In this document: positions 32,355 through 43,592 of the stretch, one piece after another
Numbering within the stretch: position 1 is the stretch's first letter
Layout of the letters: every line of letters begins with the position of its first letter
Assembly: GCA_963576475.1 (NCBI GenBank)
Contig: OY754980.1
Span: 23,295,434 to 23,359,433, forward strand
Length of the DNA: 64,000 bases
Source of the DNA: Molanna angustata
Taxonomy: Eukaryota; Arthropoda; Insecta; Trichoptera; Molannidae
Reading direction: 5' to 3'
Translations under genes and position numbers: made by a program
The notes under the pieces: generated by a model
The model's input: the letters and a program-made list of their open reading frames with translations, nothing else
Told to the model about the DNA's origin: nothing
Database searches by the model: none

Positions 32355-32875
32355 CAAAACTCCCTGTGCACAACGCTATATATTCGTTCCAACCAAAATG
32401 TATGCAAGTGAGACATGGGCATGGCAGAAGACGCATGAAAGTAAAATTAACGCTGTGGAAATGAGGTCCCTAAGACGAATGTGTGGTAAAACAATTTATG
32501 ATAGGATAAGGAATCAAGATATCAGAAGAGAATGTAAGATTGAAAGGGACATTTTGAGTAGAATGAAGATAAATGCTTTGCGATGGTTCGGACATGTAGA
32601 GAGAATGAACGATGAACGACTGACAAAGAAAGTATACAAGGCTGAAAAGAGTGGAATGAGATGTAAGGGTCGACCGAGAAAGAGCTGGCATGATCATATA
32701 AATGAGATTTTGAAAGAGGGGAACATACGAATTCAGAACAATAGGAGAGCATGTATGACGCGATGTATGAATGTAAATGAGGCAAAACAGGTATGTCAAG
32801 ATAGAAGAGTCTGGCGTTTGGTTCTCTCTGCCTACCCCAAATAGGGAAACGGCGTGATGGTATGTATGTATGTAT
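32355..32875 (+). mobile_element. RTE-like LINE fragment, best preserved copy of its family
   Basis: From 32398 a 148-codon frame reads MYASETWAWQKTHESKINAV, EMRSLRRMCGKTIYDRIRNQ, LRWFGHVERMNDERLTKKVY, GRPRKSWHDHINEIL and RRVWRLVLSAYP, the complete C-terminal region of a lepidopteran-type LINE. One frameshift lies just upstream. It ends GGCGTGATGGTATGTATGTA with an ATGT repeat. Decayed relatives: 8620-9062 and 58905-59450. Confidence 0.88.
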
Positions 32876-33179
32876 GTACCAAATTTTATAATTTTTATTT
32901 TTTCGTTACTGCAGCATTTACTTATTATATTATTAAGACGCTGTTATGTATTTATATGTTTAAACAGGACGAACGTTTCATCCGGAGATATACACAATTC
33001 GAAAAATTGGATCAGATAAAAAAAAATACCGTGTATTCGTAGAAAACAAATTCATCAAAGTATCTCATATTATTTTAACAAAATGTAAATATCGATCTGA
33101 TATGTCGCACATCAATCGCAAAATTCGGAAAATCATTAAACATCTCAGTATTTTTATGAAACAACACTACGTGAGTCTT

Positions 33180-33345
33180 CTTCTTATTTCCATCTACCCA
33201 GTTCATCTAGGGTCGGCCCTTTACAGTCTTGAGTCGTCATCATAGTATGGTTTTTCACCCTGAATTCTTTTTGTAGGTACTTATGCCCACCGCGTAGATT
33301 GTGAATGTCTTCGGGGAAGTTGTCGGTCTTGGTTGTGTGGAGATA
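33180..33345 (-). mobile_element. Short LINE-tail fragment
   Basis: CTTCTTCTTATTTCCATCTA and CCCAGTTCATCTAGGGTCGG resemble the antisense of the end of RTE-like copies (compare 8215-8240). Short and uncertain. Confidence 0.35.
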
Positions 33346-33584
33346 TTCAAGGATAGCTTGACTGTTATCTCATCTTTTAATAAAATGCATTCGATTTGGC
33401 TGTTATAATAAATATAGAAAAGTCTGGCAGATCGAGAACTTGTCACAAATGGGTAGGTACCTATTTACAATATTTCCACTGAACCTACATAGGTACAATA
33501 CAGTACTGCATATAGTAAAAAAAACGAAGGAAATATTCCTGTAAAACTCTCTAAACAACTTAGTAATTTTTCAAATTGCACAAT

Positions 33585-33626
33585 CATTCTTTGACATTTC
33601 TATGAGAATAGAAATGTCAAAGAATG
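33585..33626. repeat. Perfect 19-bp inverted repeat with a 4-base loop
   Basis: CATTCTTTGACATTTCTAT, then GAGA, then its exact reverse complement ATAGAAATGTCAAAGAATG. Standalone; nothing similar elsewhere in the window. Confidence 0.95.
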
Positions 33627-33849
33627 AATAACTCATTAATTTAGTTTTACTCTTTTTTAAATTTGTTGAATAACGAAATTTAAAAAAATATCGTAGACCA
33701 ATTTATTTTAGAAGAATGTGCTTTAAATTTTATTTAATTTATTTGAATCTTCATGTATAATTTAGTATCTATAGGTCCTAGAGCTGAAGATCGTCCATCC
33801 GTTCCTTAACGAAACAATGAACTAGTTACTTGTCACCTATGGAGTAGCG

Positions 33850-34185
33850 CCCCCAAAACCTACTGAATATCCTCGATTCTGTACAAATGTGTGCTGTACG
33901 TCTGATTGACGCCCCATCATTGACTGATGGATTCACTAGACCACAGACGCAAGGTTGGTATTCTTAGATTATTCTATACTACTACCAAGGGAGATGCTCA
34001 GAAGAATTTGCATTCCTGGTCCCTCTTCCACCCATTCACAAAAGAGTCACTTGTTTTACATACATACTCAATCTCAACACCCGTTCACACTAAACCTTCA
34101 ATTTAAACGAACCAGTCGCTTCTTGAATTATTTCATTAACACAGCAGCCCGGCTGTGAAACCACTATGTAATGCGCTTCTTCAGA
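33850..34185 (+). mobile_element. LINE C-terminal fragment, relative of 23946-24464
   Basis: CSEEFAFLVPLPPIHKRVTC then INTAARL repeats the order seen at 24100-24270. GTGCTGTACGTCTGATTGAC matches the beginning of that copy. Several stops. Confidence 0.75.
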
Positions 34186-34190
34186 AGAGT

Positions 34191-34773
34191 ATTTATTTAT
34201 TTAGGTTAAAGTTGGACAAAAAACAGCGTTAAGACATAGTACAATACAATAGTAACATCAAGTATTAAGGCCTATTACATTTTGTCGTTATGATTAATAT
34301 AAAATAATACAAGTTTGCAAAAAATAAAAAAATAAAAAATGATTATAGGTTGGTATGTAGGTAAGAGCAACATTTCAAGTTAACAATGATTTAATACATA
34401 ATATTCAACTAAAAGGAAAAAAAGAAAAAAGAGAAATTAATGCCGTTAAGGTTTCCTATAATAAGCGGTTATTGATCTTCTTTTGTACAGAGTATTTGAA
34501 TGTTGTGGAGTTGAGGTGGAAGATGTCAAACTCTTGAAATCTGTTATTGTATGTATCGCACATTCTATGAATTGTCATGTTTTGTGCGTAATTGGTGCGA
34601 TGAATTGGAAGGTGGAATAAATGTGTATGTCTAGTTCTGCGAGTAGGAATATTAAATGAAATGGTATTGATTGTTGAGGGGCAGTCGATATTATTATTTA
34701 TAACGTTGTACAGAAGCATCATATCATTTACTGTGCGTCTATTCTCGAGACCAAATGGCAATATAATGGCCAA
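34191..34773 (-). mobile_element. 5'-truncated LINE, distant relative of 10551-13934
   Basis: The minus-strand frame from 34773 reads ENRRTVNDMMLLYNVINNNI, FNIPTRRTRHTHLFHLPIHR, TNYAQNMTIHRMCDTYNNRF, which follows the layout of the ORF2 C terminus at 10666-10950 (KISDVYLLYKILNN...TNYAQNNYVNRCLNYYN). An A/T tail (AAATAAATA on the minus strand) closes it at 34191. Confidence 0.8.
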
Positions 34774-34854
34774 ATCCTAATAGCTGGTGACAGTGTCAAA
34801 TAACAATTCTTTTTTTAATGGGTCGTTTTTTGATATTTCCTTCCTTATTGAATA

Positions 34855-35468
34855 TAGGTATGAAAAAGGTAAGTCTGGCAGCTGGGAGTGGTTGCGTTTA
34901 CCAGTGCGCATCCCCTTCTATAGGTGAAAATTGAAGATTGTAGTATCATTTGTATCTTTGTAAGTTCTTTTTGTGCTCTTATACCATCCATCTGATTCAA
35001 ATAAAATAGTGATTTGTTCAGCGCACTCCTGAGAAGATTTCTGATTTTTTTTTAAAATAATGAATATTATGTCCTTGTAGTAACAAGTACATAATATACA
35101 TCCTCATGTAATACGTAAATTAAGCATAAATGCTTGTGCTATAGGTGAACGAAATCGATCGTGGCTGGATTAGAACTCGCAACTACTGGATTACAAACCC
35201 TGCGTTCTAACCGCTCTGCCACCGCCCATCAAAATTTTCTTCTTCTTATTTTTATATTTTATTTATATTTTACATATTTCAGTAACAGTAAGTACAAATT
35301 TCATACAGGGACGGATTTTATAGGTACAAACAACATACAAGTACAAATTATATTGAAATAATGATTGAATCTGCAATTTTCACCTATAAAGAGGATGCAC
35401 ACTGGTGAACGCAACCACGCCCAGGTGCCAGGCTTACCTTTTTCATATCTATATAAATATAGGTACCT
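34855..35468. repeat. Inverted pair of a roughly 90-bp repeat flanking a SINE
   Basis: TATGAAAAAGGTAAGTCTGG and AGTGGTTGCGTTTACCAGTG at 34859-34910 recur as reverse complement at about 35375-35460, including TATAGGTGAAAATTG. The roughly 430 bp between hold the SINE at 35049-35231. Confidence 0.75.
35049..35231 (-). repeat. SINE family 3, copy
   Basis: On the minus strand a tRNA-like head (GGCGGTGGCAGAGCGGTTAG, later GCGAGTTCTAATCCAGCCAC) is followed by a body ending in an A-rich tail. It aligns over its whole length with 36389-36554. Confidence 0.78.
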
Positions 35469-35489
35469 ATCATCTTCTTTTTCTTGACT

Positions 35490-35830
35490 TTTTCCTACTT
35501 TAGGTAGTATCGGCTCTCCTTATACTTTGGCGCAAGGATGATCTGTCCTGTATTGTCGGGGTTGGTATTTGGGCTTGATCCATGAGTTTTCTCATACTAT
35601 CCCACCACGTAGATAGTGGACGTCCTTTTCCTTTCCTGTTTTCTGGGAGTGCTAGAGCAGTTTGCACCACATTATCATTTTGCCTTCTCATTACATGTCC
35701 ATACCATCTGCGTCAGCTTTCTGTGAGTTTTTCTGGTATGAGGGCTACTCAAAAGCTTCCTCTTATTAGCTCATTACGAATTTTATCAAGCTTTGTCACC
35801 CCGCCTGCCCATCTCGGTATTCTAAGTTTA
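35490..35830 (-). mobile_element. RTE-like LINE fragment
   Basis: The minus strand reads KLDKIRNELIRGSF, then after a stop RRWYGHVMRRQNDNVVQTAL and GKGRPLSTWWDSMRKLMDQA. Same order as 8185-8575. Confidence 0.75.
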
Positions 35831-36388
35831 TTCATATATAAGAAAGAAAATTTCAAAAAACCAACCATAAAAAAATAATTCATCGATGACGTTGCTATAT
35901 CTCGGTCTATTATTTACTGTAATGTCTGGACACCTTGGTGATTTGCCAAATTGTTCAATAGGACTTTGACATTTTTATAAGAATACACTCATTTAAATTT
36001 CGTATTGTTCCTCGACAAAATATTTGTCAAATACACATCTTAGCATGAAACCTTTACGATATTATAAACAGGTGAAGAGTTTTACATTATAAAGGTCGAG
36101 CATTTCTTGTATTACACCTATGTATCTACACGAACATTATACGCTGGAAGAAAAATCTCCCAAGATCTTACGTTAAGTGCGAAAATTTCACATAAGCACG
36201 AATCGCCCGGAGTGTTCCTTTCATCCATCCATGTACAGACAAACATATATAATACTTATGTGCTATTATTTATTAATATATTTCTCACTATACATATAGG
36301 GTTTTCATCGATATATCACTGCGTGAGACGTTCCTTTTGAAAGGTTCGATCTTCGAAAAATTCACGTTATGTTATGAAATAATGTTAA
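35831..36388. other. AT-rich sequence, nothing assigned
   Basis: No frame or repeat border recognised. Confidence 0.4.
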
Positions 36389-36554
36389 TTTTTTTTAAAA
36401 CAATGAATATGTCCTTGAAGCAAGTACGTAATATATTCCTAATATATTTCCTAAAACTAAGCATAAATGGTGAGCTAAATCGGTCGTGGCAGGATTCGAA
36501 CCCGCGACCACTGGATACTAATCCAGCGCGCTAACCGCTCTACCACCACCCATC
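36389..36554 (-). repeat. SINE family 3, best copy with tRNA-like head
   Basis: On the minus strand GGTGGTGGTAGAGCGGTTAG (box A) and GCGGGTTCGAATCCTGCC (box B) sit in a nearly complete tRNA-like fold: acceptor stem 6 of 7 pairs, anticodon stem CTGGA/TCCAG. The anticodon loop has only six bases and a body with A/T tail follows, so it is a SINE, not a tRNA gene. Confidence 0.8.
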
Positions 36555-36712
36555 AATAATATATTATATTTTTTTTTGGCCATGAATTATTTGAATCTTC
36601 AACCTTCAGCTTTTGCTGTATCCTGTTTGGATTACTGTAACAGTATATAATATGCGAATTCACCAATAAAAGAAACGAATAAATTTCAGTAATTTTTTAA
36701 TGCTACAGCCAG

Positions 36713-36876
36713 CCCCCCTAGACAACGTGTCATTGAGCTCAAGAAAAGAAACGAGAAAAGATAACTCAATGTATGGAAGTGACAGTTGTCACGTGACAGG
36801 CAACTGTCACTTATATATATTGAGTTATCTTTTCTTGTTTCTTTTCTTGAGTTAAATGACACGTTGTCTAGGGGGG
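36713..36876. mobile_element. Near-perfect palindromic MITE (copy 2)
   Basis: Same element as 13935-14097: GCCCCCCTAGACAACGTGTC at one end and its complement at the other, with arms of about 75 bp. A few substitutions, partly in one arm only. Confidence 0.9.
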
Positions 36877-37104
36877 CAGGCTCTTCACTGGGAGCCTTCA
36901 GGCTTTCTCACATCTCTCACCATCTTCGCAATCTGCATTTATTTATTTATATATTTATCACTTCAATTTCTAGTGATAATTTCTTCCAGACAACCATCTG
37001 TTATAATTATGGATGAAAGTGGTACATTACTGGGACTTGAATTAGCAAGTCCCCGAAGGGATTGAATATAAGCTTTGCTTCATGATCAACAAAGTATGTT
37101 CTTT

Positions 37105-37375
37105 GTGGTATGGCTCCTATTGACATCTCCGAAATTCGCATTTCGCTTTCAATATTCGATACATATTCATCACTTCGTTATGTATGTTTAACCATGGTTG
37201 GAAAATTAGCTGAAATCAACTTGGTGCACACTTACTTCGGCGATTGTGCATTTGCTGCGGAGGGACCAAATGTATGGAATAAGTTCCCTCATACCCGCAG
37301 AAAAACCGATAATATATCTCAAATCTATAAACTATACAGTATACAAAATACATGATTTAATATTGTAGGAATAAA
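37105..37375 (+). mobile_element. LINE C-terminal fragment
   Basis: LVHTYFGDCAFAAEGPNVWN then KFPHTRRKTDNISQIYKLYS follows the GxxxFxxxGPxxWNxLP...F block common at the end of non-LTR polymerases. The upstream part is in another frame. Confidence 0.55.
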
Positions 37376-37489
37376 GTGAGGGAATATATACAGACTTATA
37401 AGCTTACAGACACTGGATCTTTATACAAACATAATATACAGACATAGAATACACATACATTTACAGACACACTGCACACAGACATAGTA

Positions 37490-37690
37490 CTTACTTACTT
37501 TCCGCGTCCGGATTCATCAAATAAAGAACTTCCAGTAGTTGGCCACATGTAAGGCCCTGTCATTTGCGACAATTTTTCCTCCCGCGCGCATGTCTCTCCG
37601 ACTTTCGGACGTATCAAAAGGTGTTGGTGGTCCTGTATGTCCCTGCACTCGCAGGTATCGTCCTCCTTGTAGCCAGAATACATTCGACAT
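37490..37690 (-). mobile_element. LINE C-terminal fragment with CxC...H motif
   Basis: The minus strand reads YKEDDTCECRDIQDHQHLL, the zinc-binding-like end found in R1/Jockey-type polymerases, then degenerates. Confidence 0.5.
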
Positions 37691-38284
37691 TTGCATAGAA
37701 TGATGAATTCACAGTTTGGTCTGGGTTACTAATGTCTTTATTATTTTAGGAATTTATAAAAACGTTATCAATCGGGTTACCGGGTAATCGAAAATACAAC
37801 AGGTAATATAAATTTTTACCTAGTTCACCAATAAGGTTCCTCAACAATTCTGAATGCTGCCCTTTTAGGTGATACTTGATTTTTGTGTGGGTATACACGC
37901 AAATGTCGTACTTCCTTTTATAAGATACTGCATACAAGCACATTTGTCGTTAGGTATATTTAATGTTTAGGCATATAAGTTTTTGAAAATGTGTGTTTTG
38001 ATATTCATGAAGAAGAGAGATAGAACTTTTTAAATGTAAGTTAACATAAACGTAAATCTAACATTTCTACTAAATGTATTATATCCTCTATAATGATATA
38101 ATACATCTAGATATTGTCTTCGAGTACAACACAAATTGTTTGAGCGATCCGGAGTTGGATATGTTTGGTTCGGGTTTATATCAGTTTAAAAAAATTGAAT
38201 TTGTTGGATATTTAATCTGTGCTCTGTTTTGTTGTGCACATCTGAACCTTTTTTGATTGTGGCCCTTTAATTTCTTCTTCTTCT
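37691..38284. other. AT-rich sequence, nothing assigned
   Basis: No coding frame or recognisable repeat end. Confidence 0.4.
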
Positions 38285-38600
38285 TATATTAGATCTCTTC
38301 GGTGGTCATCCGGGGAGGCGATGCTCTGGTGGGATTTCGTTTGCCTCTATGGATGGGATTCGAGATGTGTCCATCCTGTTGACGTGGTCCCTCCAGAATC
38401 TTCTCTTATCTTATCTTATACATCGTATGATATCCTCGGTCTCACAGGTCTGTCTGATGTCGTCATTGTGAATTCTGTCTCTAAGCGTCTTCCCTGTGAG
38501 AGCCCTTAAAACCTTCATTTTCGATGTTCGTAGGAGGTTTTTGGTTCTGGTCGTATCGGCCCTTTTCTCCATCGCGTATGTCACGATTGAATTTAATTTA
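38285..38600 (-). mobile_element. LINE polymerase C-terminal fragment, sister of 4445-4730
   Basis: RADTTRTKNLLRTSKMKVLR, ALTGKTLRDRIHNDDIRQTC is encoded on the minus strand. Shared stretches such as GGCGATGCTCTGGTGGGATT tie it to 4500-4520. Confidence 0.75.
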
Positions 38601-39364
38601 ATTAAATTAATTATTATTCGTACATTGATACATGTGAGGTATAAATTATAATATGAATTTCCTATGGTCGATGCTGCCCCTCCACTCCCCATATGTAAGA
38701 ATACTAAAATTGGCTCTATAAAATAATATCATTAACTTTTTTTTTGTTGCTGATGTATTCCATTAAAAAAATCCCTGATAAAAATTCAACGGGAAAAATA
38801 ATAACAGAACTTAGTTGGTTGGATGTCTGACTATCGGATTAAGTTTGCGGGATCGATTTGCAGTCACGGTTGTAGAAAAATGAACAAACAATCTAAGTAC
38901 ATACTAATCTTCTGCATTATCTTGTACCTTTTTTCCTACATCCGACGTGATGATAAAAATTGTCAAAGATTATGAAAAAATACAGCGTGAACCTTCAGAA
39001 ATAAAAAGGAAAATTCGTCGTTGATCGATATTTCTCTTGGCAAGATAAGGACCAAAATAGGATTTGATGCACCGCTTCTTTTTTTTAAAGATACTGCAAA
39101 ATTGTCAGTTCCTGTTTTGATTCAAAAGATGACGTGCTCAATAAGATAATAAAAGTGGAGAAGTATGAAATGAAAAGTACTGACTGAAAGCAAAAACTGA
39201 GTTTTCAATCTCCTTTAACGCATGCAGAAGTAATAATATTGCACTTATTGAGCGAATGCCGATCATGAATATTCGACTGGATTGAAATGGACTTATTATG
39301 AATGTGATACTAGCGAAAATAAACACATTTACAAATTTACTGTTTTGTTAATTGATATCACGAT
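38601..39364. other. Mostly unassigned; possible degenerate SINE head
   Basis: ACTTAGTTGGTTGGATGTCT with GGGATCGATTTGCAG at about 38810-38865 looks like a decayed family 1 head. The rest shows nothing. Confidence 0.35.
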
Positions 39365-39374
39365 TTATTTATGT

Positions 39375-39640
39375 CAGGCGCGCAAGTCCCACCAAACAGT
39401 GGAATCAACACCCTCATGAAAACCTATATCTTATGGAGCTCTATAATAACTTAAGATATTATATAAATCTATAAGATTATTATATACATGATACAATTAT
39501 CTAGGGGGCAAGTCCCGTCAAACGGTGAAATCAAAACCCTCATGTTAACAAGATAACATAGCCCTCATGGTTTGCCAGGGCAAGTCTTGTCAAATGGTGA
39601 AATCAAAACCCTCGTGATTACTCATATCATGTGTGGTGAT
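39375..39640. repeat. Three copies of a MITE terminal segment
   Basis: GCAAGTCCCACCAAACAGTG, GCAAGTCCCGTCAAACGGTG and GCAAGTCTTGTCAAATGGTG, each followed by GAATCAACACCCTC-like or GAAATCAAAACCCTC-like sequence, occur about 130 and 80 bp apart in the same orientation. They match the terminal arm of the palindromic MITE at 57067-57249. Confidence 0.7.
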
Positions 39641-39969
39641 GTACTAATAATAGCGAAGAATATTTGTGAATAAAAGTGAAGATTTAAGTAAGTTAATTCT
39701 TTCATTCAATGGGCATGATGACTAATTTTGAAAAACTATCTCACGATGTTTTTACGCATTCACTGTTTTCAAATATATATATACATTTCTACATAAAATA
39801 AAGGTTTAGTAGCAAAAATCGCCATTTTAAAATCAAATTTGACATTTACGCCAAAAAACGCTTGTAGTATCATGGCGGCTGCCGACCCTGACCATGACGT
39901 CACGATATCGTAAATTACATATCACTACTATAATATGTACTATATGTATTCTAAGACGATTTGTGTATT

Positions 39970-40150
39970 TATAATCAATTCAAAAGTGCATAAGTGTTGT
40001 GCGGTCCCTAAATGTACAAACACGACGAAAAAAACACCTACTGAGGTATTTGTTTTCGTCCCACGCGAAAAAAAAAGTGAAATAAGTGATTAAATTTCGC
40101 ACGGCGAGACACAAGTGAATTTTATTAAGTACGCGTTTACAATGAAGTAC
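39970..40150 (+). pseudogene. THAP-domain remnant (transposase-like)
   Basis: VHKCCAVPKCTNTTKKTPTE then VFVFVPREKK fits the start of a THAP zinc-finger domain (C-x4-C). After a frameshift, LNFARRDTSEF fits the continuation (usually WLKLARRD). Stops and the shift kill it, and the initiator reads GTG. THAP domains occur in P-element-like transposases and host proteins; among these repeats a transposon origin is likelier. Confidence 0.55.
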
Positions 40151-40849
40151 AGTATTTGTTCCCCCACGTTTAGCTCTCAGTTATATAATATTTACCATTA
40201 TTTAGGCAATAAGCATATAAAGAACTTCATTAATGTCCAATCGTCAAAGGCCATCATACGTTTCCCGCGTATGTTTTTAGCTTATGAACACATAATGTAG
40301 AGAGAAGAAGGAGCATATTTGATCGATTTTCGAGATGTAAGTTGTATTTAAATTATAGATAAATAAAGTACTTATGTATGTGTAAGTTTTTACGTTTCGA
40401 AATTCTGATGAGCAAAAGTCTTTGTTCGACGCAAAGAAATATCCGACCATCAAAAGTTCCATTCTAGGTAAGACAGGCAGAAGAAATGACTACTATAGCT
40501 GCTGTTGCTAAAAATAACGATAGCAGATAAATATAGCTTGTTATGAACACAATACAAATAACGAGCGCTATGTAGTAATTCGTATGCTTCTAAAATTGTA
40601 ACGATATTTTAAAACGCATGCTTCGCGTAATCGCCGTTGTTTCGCGAATCGCTTCATTGCATGAAAAAAATATAGCTTGGTAGTTTAGTTTGGCAGTGAC
40701 CAGCATCATAACGTGTCGAACGTTCGTCAGCTCACCATCGCGTGACAAAATTGTAGAATACTAAAACTAAATTAGTTTACCATACGTTGCGAGCGTTCAT
40801 TATTTATTTATTTATTCAATAAGAACTAAGTTACTTACAAAATACAATA
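40151..40849. other. Unassigned, just downstream of the THAP remnant
   Basis: No frame recognised. May be the decayed body of the same element. Confidence 0.35.
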
Positions 40850-40854
40850 AACTT

Positions 40855-42104
40855 AGGCCCAATATTACAGTCGGCTCTCAACTCATTGAGTTTGTTAAAC
40901 TCAAGATTAATGTTAAGGGGAGATTGAATATATTTCCGAGGACTGTCTCGGGGCAGTAAAACAAATGGCTGCCATAGAAAAAACAAAATTATGTCGCTTG
41001 TCAATTCTCTATGATTTTTAGCTGTCACTTATTTTGAATTTCAATTTTTAACAAGAATTTTATTATAAATACTTATTATTTTATAGTATTAGCTGCTGAA
41101 AATTCAATCTAAATTAATTAAACCACTTCTATGTTGTCCAGTTACAAATTTCCTGTAATTCAATTATATATAAATAAGATATGTAAAAAGAAAAAAATCA
41201 ATAATTTCACTGTGAAACGGCAATTATTCTTTTCATAATGTATTTTCAAAATGTTCATGTACATAATGTTTTTTTTTTTTTAAAATAAACTTGAAAACAT
41301 GTCATATTATACTAAAGGCCTTATTCTCTATAAACCAACGATGTTTTTATCTTCATCCACTGGCTGTTAGAATTTCGTTGGCGTCAATATCTTGAGCCAT
41401 TTCGTCAAGAAGGGGGCGATTTCCAAGCAAAACACACAAATTTGCGCTCTGGGCACCCGGAATCCTGATTCAAGATATTTGGCGATATTTATATGTGCGC
41501 TGTCTATGCATTTCAATATAATGTTTTTTCTATGGCAGCCAATTGTTTTACTGTCCCGAGACACTCCTCATTTCCGTATTACAGTGTAATATGACATGTC
41601 AGTTACTAAATCTTCAATTATAGACATATTTCACTTTTTCTGTGGTTAGTATCTGTCAAATTTAAATAACCTCAAATAATACGAAATACAAAACGGGACG
41701 CTACGACTTTAAATACCATTGTTTTATTATCCAACATGGTAAATTTAATTTTTTCACCAAAATAATGCTTTTAAATGCCCATGTTCAATACGGCTTTCAG
41801 TTTGTTTTGTTGAGTGGCGCCACCGTCGATACAACTAACGCCTTTAGTGATACAACACTGAAACTACACACGTTGCCTAACGCCTCTAGTGATAGAAACT
41901 GAAACTACACGAGTTGCCAAGCAAATGACAGTTGACTCACAGTTAAGTACTTACTTAATCTGCCAGAAACGTTGAGTTAAATATTTGTCGTTTTAGTGAC
42001 ATATTTGAGGGAAGATTAGGCCTAAACGGACACTGTAATACGCTATATTTTTGTAAAACTTGAGTTTAGCTCTTAAACTGACACTGTAATACAGGCCCAT
42101 AGTG
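40855..42104. mobile_element. Roughly 1.25 kb TIR element with an internal inverted repeat
   Basis: The ends AGGCCCAATATTACAG and (other strand) TGGGCCTGTATTACAG start imperfect terminal inverted repeats that continue through AACTCAAG-like blocks. Inside, GTCTCGGGGCAGTAAAACAA and GGCTGCCATAGAAAAAAC at 40948-40985 recur inverted at about 41522-41560. A 42-45-bp tandem duplication (TAACGCCTTTAGTGATA...) lies at about 41837-41925. No transposase. Confidence 0.6.
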
Positions 42105-42311
42105 TCCCCCGACAGGTAGGCGAGTATCTAGGTAAATTGAAACTATTTGCTTTGATGAATCCTTGTTCCATTGCTATTTTATTGTTTTGTTTTAGTTTTA
42201 AGTACCTAATTAAAATATTAATATATCGATAACACCAAAATAAACATTGTCCAGACCGACAATTAATGCGTATATTGTATAGAAGACTATCAGAAGAATT
42301 GACGCGACCAT

Positions 42312-42525
42312 ACTATGACGTCGTGCGCTCTGATTGTTTTTTCTCATAAAATGGCGGACTAACACATTTTGTATTTTTATATTTATAATATTATTATTAT
42401 TCACTCCTTTTAAATGAAAATAAGTACATTTTTAAATCTTTATAACCTATTTAATTTTTTAAAATCATAATTTCAATGATTTTTTTCTTACAGTCATCAC
42501 ACCTATTACATAACATTCTATTTTT
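42312..42525 (+). repeat. Interspersed repeat, copy 1 of a pair
   Basis: TGACGTCGTGCGCTCTGATT, ATAAAATGGCGGACTAACA and AAAATCATAATTTCAATGAT recur in the same order at 42960-43150. Non-coding. Confidence 0.8.
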
Positions 42526-42959
42526 TTTTAATATATTAATCATAATATGTATATGAATCATAACAATTATCCCATATGTATATTAGATTCATCATAATAC
42601 ATTGTGTATTTCCATTTAAACCTCATGTAACACTGTACAACTCCCACAAACAATATAATAACATCATTTTATTTTATAATCAAGCAATGAAAACCACCAA
42701 GTTATTTATTTCTGAAACGTTAAATATTCTCCACCACGTTACAATACTCGGTGCGTGTTATAACAGATGCGTCAACGATTCAATAGAGCGGATAGCGATA
42801 TTATTTGGTTTATTGTCCCAAATAAACCAAATAAATCAATAAATAAAAATAGCATGTTAAAAATAAGCAGCATATTCCATATAGCTTGTTACGAAAAAAA
42901 TAGCCATTTCGAACAACACTACAGTTGACAGTAACAAACACAATTGACAGTAACAATAT

Positions 42960-43150
42960 GGTGACGTCATGCGCTCTGATTGGCGTTTCACATAAAATGG
43001 CGGACGAACATATTTTGTATTTTTATTTTAATAATATTAATATTATTCGCTCTTTTAAAATGAAAATAAATATATTTTTTCAAATCTTTATAACATATTT
43101 TATTTTATAAAATCATAATTTCAATGATTTTTTCTTACTGTCATCACGCC
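42960..43150 (+). repeat. Interspersed repeat, copy 2 of a pair
   Basis: Same ordered blocks as 42312-42525, with GTGACGTCATGCGCTCTGAT at its start. The spacing of about 450 bp suggests a local duplication or two independent insertions. Confidence 0.8.
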
Positions 43151-43401
43151 TATTGTACCGAAACATCCCTTTGTATTTTAGATGAAACTATATTTAGAGG
43201 GAGTTGTTATTTGCAATTTTAAATCAATTAATTAACATGCTTTATAAAACCTTCATATAGTCAATTATTATTTAAAACCAAAGTAATCAACAAACCTCTA
43301 AGCATGGATATATGTTATTATCATATGGAGTTGTATAATATGTTATGATATCAAGCATTACAATCACTAAACCTATGTAAGAGGATATATTTAGTTAGGA
43401 G

Positions 43402-43592
43402 TTATGAATTCGCAATTTTTATGGTATTTTTTTTATTGCAGATTATTTTTTTTTGTAGAAGGTTGGGATATAATATGATATTGTCCTTGTCCTTGATCAT
43501 ACATTTTCACTCCCAAAACCCCAAGGAGATAAAGGGGGGGATTACGAATTCGCATATTTTAATGTTGTTTTTTTATTGCAGATTATTAATTA
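43402..43592. repeat. Two direct copies of a roughly 50-bp segment
   Basis: GAATTCGCAATTTTTATGGT then TTTTTTATTGCAGATTATT at 43407-43446, and the same with minor changes at 43546-43590. Confidence 0.75.

Noticed and set aside
36389..36554. Genuine tRNA gene
   Set aside because: The anticodon loop has six bases, one acceptor pair is broken, and a SINE body with tail follows; a second, diverged copy exists at 35049-35231.
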